From Chelonoidis abingdonii (taxonomy: Eukaryota > Chordata > Testudines > Testudinidae), in contig NC_133772.1 of the NCBI RefSeq assembly GCF_003597395.2, positions 140,851,998-140,915,997 of the forward strand: 64,000 bases of DNA, read 5' to 3'. Below the pieces are notes generated by a model. The model searched no databases. It saw nothing but the letters and a program-made list of their open reading frames with translations, and was not told where the DNA came from. This document shows, piece by piece, positions 24,786-36,096 of the stretch. Made by a program: the position numbers and the translations under genes. Within the stretch, counting starts at the first letter, position 1, and every line of letters begins with the position of its first letter.

Positions 24786-25450
24786 TTATGGAGAACATAA
24801 GAACGGCCATACTGGGTCAGACCAAAGGTCCATCTAGCCCAGTATCCTGTCTTCTGACAATAGCCAATGCCAGGTGCCCCAGAGGGAGTGAACCTAACAG
24901 GCAATGATCAAGTGATCTCTCTCCTGCCATCCATCTCCACCCTCTGACAAACAGAGGCTAGGGACACCATTCCTTACNNNNNNNNNNNNNNNNNNNNNNN
25001 NNNNNNNNNNNNNNNNNNNNNNNNNNNNNNNNNNNNNNNNNNNNNNNNNNNNNNNNNNNNNNNNNNNNNNNNNNNNNNNNNNNNNNNNNNNNNNNNNNNN
25101 NNNNNNNNNNNNNNNNNNNNNNNNNNNNNNNNNNNNNNNNNNNNNNNNNNNNNNNNNNNNNNNNNNNNNNNNNNNNNNNNNNNNNNNNNNNNNCCCTTAG
25201 TCTCCTCTTTTCCAAGCTTTAAAGTCCTAGCCTCTTTGATCTCTCCTCAGCTGGGACCCGTTCCAAACCCTGAATTATTTTAGTTGCCTTTCTCTGAACC
25301 TTTTCTAGTGCCAGTAGGTCTTTTTTGAGATGAGGAGACCACATAAGTACACAGTATTCAAGATGTGGGTGTACCATGGATTTATACAAGGGCAAAAAGA
25401 TATTCTTCACCTTATTCTCTATCCCTTTTTTAGAGATTGCAAACATATTG
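24786..25450 (-). mobile_element. CR1 LINE 3' part, interrupted by a gap
   Basis: The antisense tail starts GAACATAAGAACGGCCATACT and continues to ATTGCAAACATATTGAG. The open piece 25219-25446 carries YKSMVHPHLEYCVLMWSPHL and LEKVQRKATKIIQG, the RT C-terminus. 216 unknown bases lie inside it. Confidence 0.9.
24978..25193. other. Assembly gap, 216 N
   Basis: A run of N inside a CR1 copy. The flanks belong to one CR1, so the gap probably hides CR1 sequence. Confidence 0.98.
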
Positions 25451-25620
25451 AGATCTGGGGAAAATTTGATATTTAAAAGAAAGCTATACTTCGAAACCCT
25501 GTTAACGTAAGCAGCATAAACAAAACATTAATTAAATAAAGCAGAATGTAGCAAGAAAGCAAATGTCTTTTATATCTTACTGCAGTTCACGACTATTAAC
25601 CTGTTTAAGATGGTTCTTAC

Positions 25621-25763
25621 TTTGCTAAAAATTGCATATCCTCCATTCATAGCTTTGTGTCTGTCAGCAAAAATGGTGTGTACACCAGGTCTGTGCCCCG
25701 TTCTCCCCAATAGCTGTGCAATAATCATAAAGCTTGCCAAGAATTCAGCCCCAGAACATATTC
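25621..25763 (-). CDS. Coding exon of unidentified host gene (most 5' of the recognised chain)
   Basis: 143 bases on the minus strand with the strong donor AGCAAA|GTAAGAAC and an AG acceptor (ACAGACAG) with a modest pyrimidine tract. Two bases complete a codon, then 47 codons follow, ending in phase 0. The peptide contains ICSGAEFLASFMIIAQLLGR and GVHTIFADRHKAMNGGYAIF, which is clearly protein-like, with no low complexity. It joins in frame to the exon at 24362-24728. I do not recognise the family. Upstream exons would lie to the right, and I found none that fits. Confidence 0.62.
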
Positions 25764-26190
25764 CTGTCTGTTCTTTTACAAAGTAAGTGTCACATCTTTT
25801 GCAAGATAGGATAAGATTATTTTAAAGATATGCTTAAGCAAAATTACTCAACAAAAAATAGAATATTTTTGCAATAATTATGGTGCAATCTACATCAGCA
25901 ATCAAATTAGTTCCTTTACGTTTCTTTAGTGATCTTAAAAAAAAAGGTGCATTTAATGTACAGTATTCTGCACAGACGTCTCCAAAGTCGCACGATTCAT
26001 CACTTATAGTTCATGAAGGCTCCTACATTAATTGGCACTTTAGAAATTTGTAATCACCTGGGTAATTTTCAGCTTCTCCAAGTTCTTAATGGAATCCAAA
26101 TGCAACACAGCCACTGTAACTCAACATAATCACAGAAATGTAGTGAACACTTATTCCTAGATTAGTTTTAGTGGAGGTGTATCTCCAATT
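25764..26190. other. No gene recognised (probable intron)
   Basis: AT-rich sequence upstream of the exon at 25621-25763. Confidence 0.45.
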
Positions 26191-26206
26191 CCCTTTCTCT
26201 TCCTGA

Positions 26207-26407
26207 TCAAAATGTTATTACAGAGGTTTTTTGCTTTTTCAACTTCTCTACTGAAATCTTAATTTCTGTATTTTGCAAGACAGCATTACAACTTCTGACT
26301 CTATAGGTCATTTGTTTTAAAAGATTCCCATCCCGGTCATTTACATCTGTTGCCGCTGGTTTCAACAGGAGGTTCAGAATATCACATTTCATGGAAGAGG
26401 TCCACAT
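26207..26407 (-). pseudogene. Possible ankyrin-repeat-like coding relic
   Basis: 66 open codons on the minus strand. The stretch ILNLLLKPAATDVNDRDGNL resembles the end of one ankyrin repeat and the start of the next (LLL...A.vN..D..G.T.L). The canonical TPLH tetrapeptide is missing and the rest does not match. No good splice sites flank it. It may be a decayed exon or a chance resemblance. Confidence 0.25.
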
Positions 26408-26984
26408 GAAAAGGGAATAATGACAAAAAGGGACTTATAAAAGCTTCCTGACCACAGGTAAATCTTTATGGAGACCTTTGGCATTGGCAATTGCTTTCAG
26501 AGAAACAGAGAGCTGGTTCCAGAGTGTGATATACAGGCTTCCAGTCATTTATTTGGATTTATAAAAATGCTGTTCACGCTCTTTCAGCCCAATCTCCATA
26601 AAAATAAAACAAAATCCATGCAGACATAACCAGAGTGCAGCAGTGACATCAGGCTCGCCCATGACCAGCAAGCCAATCACCCATAGAGGTCAAAGTCCCC
26701 TGTCCTAGACTCCTCTCCCACACTCACACCTTCCCAGCTCCACCACTTGGTTTTCAATAACCTAGTACCCAGGCAATGGAAGCTGTGGAGCCAGCACTGG
26801 GACAGCGTACAGAGATTCCCTGAATGCCTCTTGCCTAGGGGCACATCGGCGAGCCACTGCTTGCAGCTCCAGCCCTGGGCTTGGGGACCTGTGTCCGGCT
26901 TGTGGCACGGAGACTTGATGTGGGCCAGAATAAAAGAAGCAGCGGGCCGCATTTGGCCTATGGGGCTCCCTTAACCCGAGGCCC

Positions 26985-27596
26985 TAAGAACGTATGAATG
27001 GCTGTACTGGGTCAGACTAAAGGTCTGTCCAGCCCAGTATCTGTCTTCCAACAGTGGCCAATGCCAGGTGCTCCAGAGGGAGTGAACCTAACAGCAATGA
27101 TCAAGTGATCTCTCTCCTGCCATCCATCTCCACCTTCTGACAAACAGAGGCTAGGGACACCATTCCTTACCCATCCTGGCTAATAGCCATTAATGGACTT
27201 AACCTCCATGAATTTATCCAGTTCTCTTTTAAATGCTGTTATAGTCCTAGTCTTCACAACCTCCTCAGGCAAGGAGTTCCACAGGCTGTCTGTGCGCTGT
27301 GTGAAGAACAACTTCCTTTTATTTGTTTTAAACCTGCTGCCCATTAATTTCATTTGGTGGTCCCTAAACAAGTAAATAACTTTTCCTTATTCACATTCTC
27401 TACACCACTCATGAATTTATATACCTCTATCATATCCCCCCTGAGTCTCCTCTTTTCCTAGCTGAAAAGTCCTGGCCTCTTTAATCTTTCCTCATATGGG
27501 ACCCTCTTCAAACCCCTAATCATTTTAGTTGCCCTTCTCTGAACCTTTTCCAATGCCAGTAGATCTTTTTTGAGATGAGGAGACCACATCTGCACG
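26985..27596 (-). mobile_element. CR1 LINE 3' part
   Basis: Antisense CR1 from the tail AAGAACGTATGAATGGCTGTA to GGAGACCACATCTGCACGCA. The open piece 27180-27371 carries RTDSLWNSLPEEVVKTRTIT, the extreme C-terminus of CR1 ORF2. Confidence 0.9.
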
Positions 27597-28118
27597 CAGC
27601 CCTGGGCTGCAGCCCCTAAAGATCCTGCATTAATCCGGCCCTGCTGCTCGCTAGTCCTCCATCCTGTGTTGTGTGTTTATAACATGTAGAATGACAGGAA
27701 CCGAGCTAAAGGGGGCAGGAATGAGGCACGGGGAGCCAGCAAAAGAGAAAGAGGGAACTGAGGAACCGATAAGCACATGAGCGGCTGCCACCAAACCCAT
27801 TGTCTGTCAAAAAAGACATTTCCACAAAACATTCTGAGTTTGGCAAAATGTCATTTTCCAACAGAAAAATATTCTGTCCGAAAACGTTTCAGAGACCCAC
27901 CTTTAGGTACTATGCCCCGTTCACACAAATCTTTCATTAAAATATGCTCTGTACTGATTATTTACACTGGTCAGTCTTGCTTTTGCCTGATCAGACTCCA
28001 GGAACTTCCCAACTAACTGCACATTTCATAGTATTACCAAAAATGCCTGGTGGGCAGAGCCTACGGCTGTAACTCAGACCTACTTGAAAGTGATCAGCCT
28101 GCTACAGCGTTGACTGAG

Positions 28119-28250
28119 GGGGTGGGCGTTTTAGCTCCAGAAGTAGAGGTTTCTACATTAAGCTGCAAAGGTCTCAGGTTTGATCCCAGGGGTCTGTCAG
28201 TGTTACACCAGCTCCTGGCTGGAGAGCCCAGATATGCTCACCCCCATACC
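28119..28250 (+). mobile_element. tRNA-derived SINE relic
   Basis: A tRNA-like head with an A-box-like TTAGCTCCAGAAGTAGAGG (28130-28149) and a B-box-like GGTTTGATCCC (28178-28187), separated by about 30 bases as in Pol III promoters. The A box has an extra base or two and the B box a C-to-T change, so it is decayed. The tail is not identified. Confidence 0.5.
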
Positions 28251-28784
28251 CCAGTAGCAGAGTTTCTTCCTCATTCAACCATCCTGGGATGAGGTCTGCT
28301 GCTTCCCCCATGGAACACGAAGTTTGGTCCCCTAAACTGAAGAGACAGATTTCAAGATGTCCTAGTGTCCAAAGAACTTGTTTAAGGATTCCTGAAATGT
28401 CCTGGGGTTGCCATTTTGTCAGTCAAAACATTCAGGGTTTAAAAAAAAAAAAATCTACAGAATGTGTGTTCTTGAGGTATTACTCCCCAATATACAGCAT
28501 TGTGTGCACACTCTTCATCCCCATCATTTAGTGACACATGTGCCTCCCAGGGCACAATGCTCCTCATGGCGTGTCAGGCAACACCACTGCAACGCAAGTT
28601 CATACAGTGGATGACCCAGTCTAGCCAGCGTGAAACCTCTGCTCTGGCTCCTCATGGGGCAGGGAAAGCGAGGAATATGAAAGTAGATACCTGCCCCTTG
28701 ACTCTCTATGGTCATGAGGGAGGAATTGAACGGCAGAGGGCGAAGAGCCAGAAGTTAGCAATAATGACACCAACACACAATACC

Positions 28785-28810
28785 TCACACACACACACAG
28801 ACACACACAC
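28785..28810. repeat. (CA)n microsatellite
   Basis: CA repeat with a single interrupting G, about 26 bases. Confidence 0.9.
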
Positions 28811-28859
28811 TTTGTTCCCCCCTAAAAACCCTGCTATTAATTTGGGATTTTGATTTTCA

Positions 28860-30000
28860 GCTCCTGAGACATCTGCCTGAAGGCCTGGTGCCTATGTGCT
28901 GCTTCTTTTGCTCTCGCTTTCCACCCATTTCCATGCTTTTACAACAGAGCTTGTTCGTTTGTTTATACAGGAGCAGGGGTGGCTCAGACAACTATAAACT
29001 GACAGGCAGATTTCCAGCTGCAGCAGAACTGGGTTCTGTTTTTTACACCCCTGCAATTCACAAACGCTTTTCTGATGGTTCTGTAAGCAGAATAAATCAC
29101 TGGAAACTTTTAGCTACTTATATGCAGATGAGTATTTTATGTTTGACATGTTTATTCACTGCTACATAATCAGTGTTATTTAGTGTGCACTTATTTAATA
29201 TATGTATTTATGCACTTTAGCGCTGGGCTTATAAAGAATCATTTTCCCAGGTCCCCCCTAGCTGCTTAAGTCGTGAGCTATGAATGACAGCCAATAAAGA
29301 GAATCCTCTTCCCTCACTACCCAAATTATACACAATTGTTTCCATGTCTCACAAGGGAACTCTGACTACAGAATTGTGCAGCTTACTACTTACTCCTTTC
29401 TGATTAGCTCCGGAGTGAAGAAATACTTTTGACACTATCGAATGGAACCCATTCTGCTCTTTTAACACGGAATGAACTACTTGTCACATGCAGTCTTCAA
29501 GGATGGATAACCACTCTACTCAAACAAAGAATAGGATGCTTGACCTCAGTGGATAATGGCATCACCACAAGCCTGAACAAACTGGTATTGAATCTTTAAG
29601 CAATCAAGAACTGTTTGAGCATTGTTCCCAGGAAATTAACGAGTTAGTCACCCTAAGAAAACAAAGGGTAATACAGTAACAGTCTGTAAGGCTTCAATGG
29701 GCAGTTTAGATAAAGTGTACAATAGACAGCCATGCTTTTGCGAATATCATGCATCTCCGCCTCTTTCCCATGCTGTTCTCATTTTGACAGCTAGGGTTGT
29801 GCACTCTCTTCCAGAGCGATGGACGTAGTGAATCTGTAATTCTGGTGACCAGGAGACAACCTGTAATTAAAGCTCATCACGCTATTAAACAGCTCCAGCC
29901 AGCAACCTGTGTTCAGCTGCATGCCCAGCCTTCAGGTAGATGGAAAAGCAAACACTGTCTTCAGTGAGCTCTGGATCAGTCCCTTAATGACTGTGCCTGG
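28860..30000. other. No gene recognised
   Basis: Apparently unique sequence. A strong donor-like site on the minus strand near 29390 has no convincing acceptor or conserved peptide beside it. Confidence 0.4.
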
Positions 30001-30008
30001 TAACTTGC

Positions 30009-31085
30009 TGTGACGTTATGACTGTAATATAATATCTCATTGAAAGATGACAGGGCCAGAAAGAGTTAATTAACTCACCTCACCGACTGACCTGACCCAT
30101 GGGTGAACCTTAAGGACTGGTTAGGAAGATATGTAAATGAATAGAGCTCTGAAATGCAAGTCTGCATTGTTAGAGGAAGAAGGGCAGATGTTTGCTCAGG
30201 TCTTGTGATGTAACCAAACAAGTCTTGTCTATTGCTATAGTTTTATTCAAAGATCAAAAAAGGAATATTAGCATTTAAGATGATACTTGAGTGAAATAGT
30301 GTTATTGTCTATGTGTCTCTTTGAAGGTTGTGGTAACCTGTATCTGAACTGTTTAATGGATAAATTACTCTGTGCTAATTGCCAGGATGTTTGGGAGAAG
30401 GAGTTAAGCCTATTGTTTTCTCAGGCCGAAAGGCTGCTGGAAATGTATAAGAAGCCTGGGACACGATCCTTCTTCATCTCAGATCTGCTTTGGGTTTCAA
30501 GAGGGGGAAACCTTAAGCCACAAGGATTGAGATCCCCAGTCATTGACTGGAGCCACCCTGAATATGGACATTGGACTATAACCTATGGACTATTTCTAAA
30601 AGGACTTTTGGCTACTACAAGCTCACCTCTGCTGTGCATCTGAACCTCAAGAATTGAATTCAAGTCTGTATGTGTATTGATCTTTTAACCAACACTCTCT
30701 CTCTTTTCTTTTTTAATAAATTTTAGCTTAGTTAATAAGAATTGGCTGTAGCGTGTATTGTGGGTAAGATCTAAGTTATAACTGGACCTGGGTATGTGGC
30801 TGATCCTTTGGGTTGGAAGAACCTTTTCTTTTATATGATGAGATAAGATTTTCAATAATCATCATCATATCTGACAGGTGTGTCTGGACAGACGCCTGAG
30901 GCTGTGCACTTTAAGGGAACTGCATTGTTTGGACTTCTAAGTGACCAGTGAGGTACTATACTGTGCTGGTTGGTAAATCTAAGTATTAGAATAACCACTA
31001 GTGTTTGGGGTTTGTCTGCCCCGTTTTGTTTGCAATTCACCCTGATTGAGTGACCTCACCTTGCTTGACAGGCAGCACCGTCACA
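30009..31085 (+). mobile_element. Solo LTR, ERV type
   Basis: Begins TGTGACGTTATGACTG and ends GCAGCACCGTCACA. Poly(A) signal AATAAA is at about 30714. Flanks CTTGC (30004-30008) and CATGC (31086-31090) fit a 5-bp duplication with one mismatch. 1077 bp, no coding region attached. The ends resemble those of the LTR at 4343-5497 (TGTGA...TCACA) but the bodies differ. Confidence 0.72.
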
Positions 31086-31770
31086 CATGCCTTGAAGGTT
31101 TCCCAAACTCAGGCTCTGATGGACCATCAGAGGGAACATGTTTGAGAGCCAAAGATTTCCCCACTGAGAACACCCTGGCAGATGCTCCCAGTGGTTCAGA
31201 CTGGTGGGAAGAGTGCTCCAGATGATGGGAACAGGAATATGACAATCTCTGAGAGAATCTCTGCTCAAGCAGCCTCTCCTCTGCACGCGCATTGTGTAAG
31301 GGGATATGCCCACCAACTGGCTGAGATAGAAGAATCAACACAGGGCTGAGAACTATAGATCTCCTAAGAGCTCAGACACAAGTGGGCAGGAAGAATAGTT
31401 GTGATCTGATGATTCTAAGAAAGTCTACAAAATACACAACAGCAAAAACATTTAAATTACAGCATGGTAGGAAGGGGCTCCTTTCCATGGAAAAAACATT
31501 CTACAAAACCACATTTTTGCTTTAAATATTTCTTTATTTTTTCTCAGCTTTTAAGCAAAAATCTATTTTTTAAACTTTTTTTCAGCTGCAATGTTTTGGT
31601 TTTTATTTGCCAAAAGCAAAAAGCAAAACGAAAAAGACTTTTTTTGACAACCCTCAATTGACAAATTTCCATTTTTTACAAAACCTTTCAATTTTAATCA
31701 AAAATTCTATTAAAAAAAACAGAACATTTTGACAAGCTCTGGCTGAAATCAAGATGACAGTTCCCTCTGT
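31086..31770. other. No gene recognised
   Basis: T- and A-rich tracts from 31460 to 31740. No gene or classified repeat recognised. Confidence 0.45.
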
Positions 31771-31774
31771 GAAA

Positions 31775-31990
31775 ATGCTCTATTAATAAATAATAATATC
31801 ACCGAGCTCTTTTTATAACACTTTTCATCAGTAGATTTCAAAGCAGTTTACAAAAAATGTCAAGCTCTTTACCCTCCTTTTACAGGTGGGGAAACTGAGG
31901 CACACAGCAGGGACATGACTTGCCCAAGGTCACCCAGCAGGCCAGTAGCAGAGCCAGGAATAGAACTCAGAGTTAAATACTGCTAAAAAT
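31775..31990 (-). mobile_element. MIR-type SINE relic
   Basis: Reads TACAGGTGGGGAAACTGAGG then CTTGCCCAAGGTCACCCAGC and AGCCAGGAATAGAACTCAGA. This is the antisense form of the MIR core, including the former tRNA-related B box. Ancient, shared by amniotes. Confidence 0.85.
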
Positions 31991-32860
31991 AACTTCTAAA
32001 ATTTGAAGATTTAACTGAGTTCAACAGAATGCTAAATTAAATTGGCAGGCCTGTAGCTCCTGGCAGTGTCCTGTTTGTCTCTATAGACTACCTACCTTTT
32101 GATCTTTATCCTGAGCTATTTATTGTGCAATGTCAATAGAATAGCAGGCACTCAAGAAATTAGCTGCAGAGTAACCAAAAGTCCTGGGGATGGGCGAGGT
32201 GGCCTTTGCTAACAGAGAAATGTCCCCTGAGAAGAGCATAATGGATCTGGGTGATTCCACGATGGTAGTTCAGTCAAAGTCCATACATTACAATGCTGCT
32301 AATTGGCAGCTTGAATTTGGGGAATCTGGGTATTTTGCAGAATTACGATGGGAGAGCTCATCCACAGTGTTCTCTGAACAAAGCGTTTGTCCCTTAAGCT
32401 TATGGGCTATTCCCATTTTATAGAGGTACGAGCAGAGTGCAGTGCCTGCAGAGAACTGTACCTGAAACACGAGATTAAGCACAAGGCAAGTCCTGTTTTC
32501 ATAGCAACCGTTCAATTGTAGTTGAACATCTACGGTTTGGCACCAATTACTTTTAATTTATCTTATTTTGTTTAGGCTGCCATATGGAAAGCTGATGTCG
32601 TCAGTGTATCCAGAGTTTGGAAATCAGTTTGGCGAAATGGAACAAAACAATAATTTAGCCAAGCCAAAGCCCTTCTGGCTTGTCAGTGGGAATAGTGAAA
32701 AAGATATTCCCCTGAGAGACACTATATTGATTACCCAGAATTAAAGCAGGAATAATGGATGAAAAGCCTGGGCCTTAGGGAAGAGCAAGGTACTCTTCCA
32801 TTTTAGTTTTCTTCCATGGAGAGGAGGCTGAGAAACTTGAAACTACTTTTAATACTTTTG
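31991..32860. other. No gene recognised
   Basis: Overlapping short open frames at 32190-32515 on both strands show nothing recognisable. Confidence 0.45.
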
Positions 32861-32867
32861 TGCATTG

Positions 32868-33310
32868 AAGAACACCCTGGGTCAGACCAATGGTCCATCT
32901 AGCCCAGTATCCAGTCTTCTGACAGTGGCTAGTGCCAGATACTTCAGAACAAGTGAACAGAACAGTGCAGTTTATTGAGCGATTCCTCCGCATTGTCCAG
33001 TCCCAGTTTCTATCAGTCAGAGGTTTAGGGACACCCAGAGCATGGGGTTGTGTCCCTGATCATCTTCACTAATAGCCACTGATGGACCTGTCCTCCATGA
33101 ACTTCTCATTTTTTTAGGGCTTCACAACTTCCTCAGCAATGAATTCCACAGGTTCAATGTATGTTGTGTGCAGAAGTATTTCCTTACGTTTGTTTTAAAC
33201 CTGCTGTCTGTTAATTTCACTGGGTGCCCCTTGTCTTAGGTTATGCGAAGAAGCAAATAGCACTTCCCTATTCACTTTCTCCACTCTATTCACCATGTTA
33301 CAGACTTCTA
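32868..33310 (-). mobile_element. CR1 LINE 3' part
   Basis: Antisense CR1 from the tail CACCCTGGGTCAGACCAATGG to TATTCACCATGTTACAGAC. It ends where an LTR-like segment begins. Confidence 0.85.
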
Positions 33311-34301
33311 TGGTGGGGGCTGAGGTTCCCCTGAATCCCCACCAGACCCAATGCAAGTTGTTTGTAATGTCCTTCCTCTGTCTGCAGCATGTGAGGGGTT
33401 TTCCAAACTAAAGAAACCTCCCCCCTCCCTTTCCTTAGAGGGAGACAGGAATCAGATTAAAGGAAAAGAAAAGAAAAGAGAAACATGGTCGTAGGGATAA
33501 GGCCTTTTCCTGCAGCCATATTAGTAGAGCAGCAGCCATTAACTAAGAAGCAGGAAGTCACATCCTCACAGTCCATCTAAATGACATTAAAACAATGTGA
33601 TATTGGGATGTTAAGAAGGAAATCCTGTCCTAATAGCACCCACCATCACCAGATAGAGAAACAGATCTTAAGATGGTTAAAGAAAACTTAGTTTGAGGGC
33701 GTCTGTCTGGCAAGAAATCACTTAACAGTTGTGGTTGGGAAACCCTCATTTCTTTATTGTTTTATCTTTATGGTCCTCACTTCTCCATTGTTTGTCTGTA
33801 TGATCGCTGCTTCTTTGATTGTTTCTGTCTGTTACATAATTGATTTTGATAGGTGTACATTAATTAAGGTGGTGGGGTCTGATTAGGTTAGAGACCTTTG
33901 TTACAATGGTAAGATTGGTTCGTAACATTTTAGTACAATGATTGGTTAAGGTCTAGCTAAGCAGGACTCAAGTTTCACTATATAAACTGGGATCCAAGAA
34001 GGAGACCAGCAGAGAAGGAGCAGAAGAATAAGGAGAAGGAAAGACCTGGAAGAAGAAGAAGAAGAACTCACCTCTAAGCCAGGCTAAGATCAAACCTGCT
34101 AAGAATCCTTCTCTATGGCCGTAACATGCAGCAACCAGAATCCAGACAAGACTGACCTTGCCTGACCAACAGGGAAAGTCCGCCTGCCTGATCAGGATTG
34201 GTGAGCAGAGCATTGTATGCTTAGGATGTGTACTCTGTTTGATAATTATTAATAAACTGAGGATAAGGATATCACTGGGTAAGGCTCTGTAATCCGGTGC
34301 A
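33311..34301 (+). mobile_element. Probable LTR, plus strand, abutting a gypsy element
   Basis: Starts TGGTGGGGGCTGAGG and ends AATCCGGTGCA. It has a TATA box (TATATAAA, 33979-33986), a purine-rich leader with (GAA)n at 34050-34066 and AATAAA at 34251-34256, which are LTR-like features in the right order and spacing. The target duplication is poor (TTCTA against TTCGG), so boundaries are inferred. It lies exactly between a CR1 and the 3' end of the minus-strand gypsy element. Confidence 0.47.
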
Positions 34302-34356
34302 TTCGGGACCCGTCCCCTCAGGTGCGACAGGGAGCCAGGGCGCCTCCTTACACACA
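34302..34356 (-). repeat. Short 3' LTR remnant of the Gmr1-like element
   Basis: On the minus strand a polypurine tract (AAGGGGGG, about 34356-34364) is followed by TGTGTAAGGAGGCGCCCTGG and ends GGGACGGGTCCCGAA. The same ~55 bases lie next to the primer binding site at 38784-38840, and the first ~35 at 46850-46888. Only these ends are kept, so the LTR seems internally collapsed or truncated. Confidence 0.55.
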
Positions 34357-34389
34357 CCCCCCTTAAGGCTGGTTCCCGGGTACCGGGAC

Positions 34390-35667
34390 CAGGCAAGTCC
34401 ATACCTCCCAGGCGGGAAAGGAAGTCCGCATTGGCATGGTCCTTCCCGGCTCGGTGGTGGACGGTGAAGGCATACGGCTGCATTGCCAGATACCACCGTT
34501 GGAGGAGCATATTATTGTCCTTCATCCGATACAGTCATTGGAGGGCGGAGTGGTCGGTGACCAACGTGAAGGGGGCCCCCAGCAGGTAGTAGCGGAGGGC
34601 GTCGCAAGCCCAATTTGCTGCCAGGGCCTCCTTCTCGACCACTGCGTAGTGTTGCTCCCTCGGGAACAGCTTCCGGCTGATATATAGGACGGGGTGCTCC
34701 TCCCCGTCCACTTCCGGGAGAGGACAGTGCCAAGCCCTAGTTCTGAAGCGTCTGTCTGCAGGACAAACGGGTACTGGAAGTCCGGGCTGAGCAGGACGGG
34801 CGCGCTGCAGAGGCTGGCCTTAAGCGATTTGAATGCCTCATCGCACTCAGGGCTCCACCGAAGCCGTTGGGGGCTGTCCTTTGTGAGGAGGTCCATCAAG
34901 GGGGCGGCCATCGCCACAAACTGGGGGATGAAGCGTCGATAATAACCCGCCATCCCCAAGAACTGACGGACGTGGCGCTTCGTGGTAGGCGGAGGGCAGG
35001 CCGTGATGGCCTGCACTTTGTCCACGAGCGGCTTTACCTGCCCATTCCCCACGGTATACCCCAGGTAGGTGGTTTCCGGCCAGCCAGTGGGGCATTTCTT
35101 AGGGTTGGCAGTTAACCCAGCCTCCCGTAGGGATCGAAGGACAGCGGCGACTTTGTCCAAGTGGGTCTCCCACTGTTGACTATAGATGACCACATCGTTG
35201 AGGTAGGCGGCGGCATAGACGTGATGCAGGAGGAGGAGATGGTCCATCAACCGCTGGAACGTAGCGGGTGCCCCATGGAGGCCGAAGGGCATTCGCATAA
35301 ACTGATATAAGCCGGATGGAGTGGCAAATGCGGTTTTCTCCCGAGAGGTGGTCTCTAGGGGGATTTGCCAATACCCTTTGCTCAAGTCCAAGGCGGTAAT
35401 GTAGTGGGCGTCCCCTAGGTGGGCCAGCAGCTCATCCACTCGGGGCATGGGGTAGGCATCAAACTTGGAGATGGCATTGACACGTCTGAAGTCGATGCAG
35501 AACCGCTGGGAACCGTCGGGTTTTGGGACTAGGACGACCGGGCTACGCCACTCACTTTGTGAGGGCTCAATCACGCCCAGTTCTAACATCGCCTGTACTT
35601 CGTTGTCCACGATCTGCCGCTGGTGATACGGCAGCGGCCTGGTCACAGTCCTGATCACCACCCCCGG
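34390..35667 (-). pseudogene. Gmr1-like element: reverse transcriptase and RNase H, broken
   Basis: Reverse transcriptase of gypsy type, open from about 35661 to 34700. It includes VVLVPKPDGSQRFCIDFRRV (fingers), LDLSKGYWQIPL (first catalytic Asp) and YQFMRMPFGLHGAPATFQ. The palm motif is YLND at 35194-35205, where the family has YLDD or YIDD. The middle Asp codon is therefore Asn, which should abolish polymerisation. The connection ends with GMAGYYRRFIPQF. RNase H begins at FVLQTDAS, then the frame shifts near 34700. The tail motif VHHRAGKDHANADFLSR is encoded at about 34400-34450 in another frame, after a TGA at 34535-34537. The domain would copy element RNA into DNA. This copy cannot. Confidence 0.9.
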
Positions 35668-36096
35668 CTAGGTCTGAATGCGGTTGGCTGCCAAGGACGT
35701 GCACCCGGGCTGGGCCGTGAACGTGCGTGGAAAGGCGCGGAGGAGACAGCGGGTTTGCTCCAACTGCTCCTCCGTTAGGGTTTCCCCCAGCTGGGGTACT
35801 TGGGTGTCTTCCTGAGGGGACACCGGAGGCCCTAGCTCTGGCTCCGGTGGGTAGGGGTTAATTAATAACCCTTCTCGTTCCTGCCAAGGTTTCAGGAGGT
35901 TGATGTGGTACTGCTGCAGCTTTTTTCTGCGGTCCGGCTGACGGATCTCATACGTAACCGGGCCTAGTTTCCGCACCACTTCATAGGGGCCCTGCCATTG
36001 GGCCATGATCTTGGATTCCGAGGAGGGAAGTAGAAGTAGGACGCGGTCCCCAGGCTGGTAGTCGCTGGTGCGGGCACCCCTGTTGTACGCCCGAGA
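35668..36096 (-). pseudogene. Gmr1-like element: integrase C-terminal (GPY/F-like) domain and RT linker
   Basis: Same reading frame as the upstream gag-integrase segment, separated by one TAA. 112 residues from 36006 contain GPYEVVRKLGPVTYEIRQPD and YHINLLKPW, the GPY/F-type C-terminal module of gypsy integrases. A linker follows with QTRCLLRAFPRTFTAQPG, which resembles the start of gypsy RT. The segment ends in TAG at 35668-35670. That the integrase tail runs straight into the RT start in one frame supports the gene order being genuine rather than a nested insertion. Confidence 0.85.

Noticed and set aside
27600..27660. Single hAT-like end (TTAATCCGGCCCTG)
   Set aside because: No partner terminal repeat found nearby.
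29400..29470. Short exon candidate before a GTAAGT donor on the minus strand
   Set aside because: Acceptor lacks a pyrimidine tract and the 20-codon peptide has nothing recognisable.
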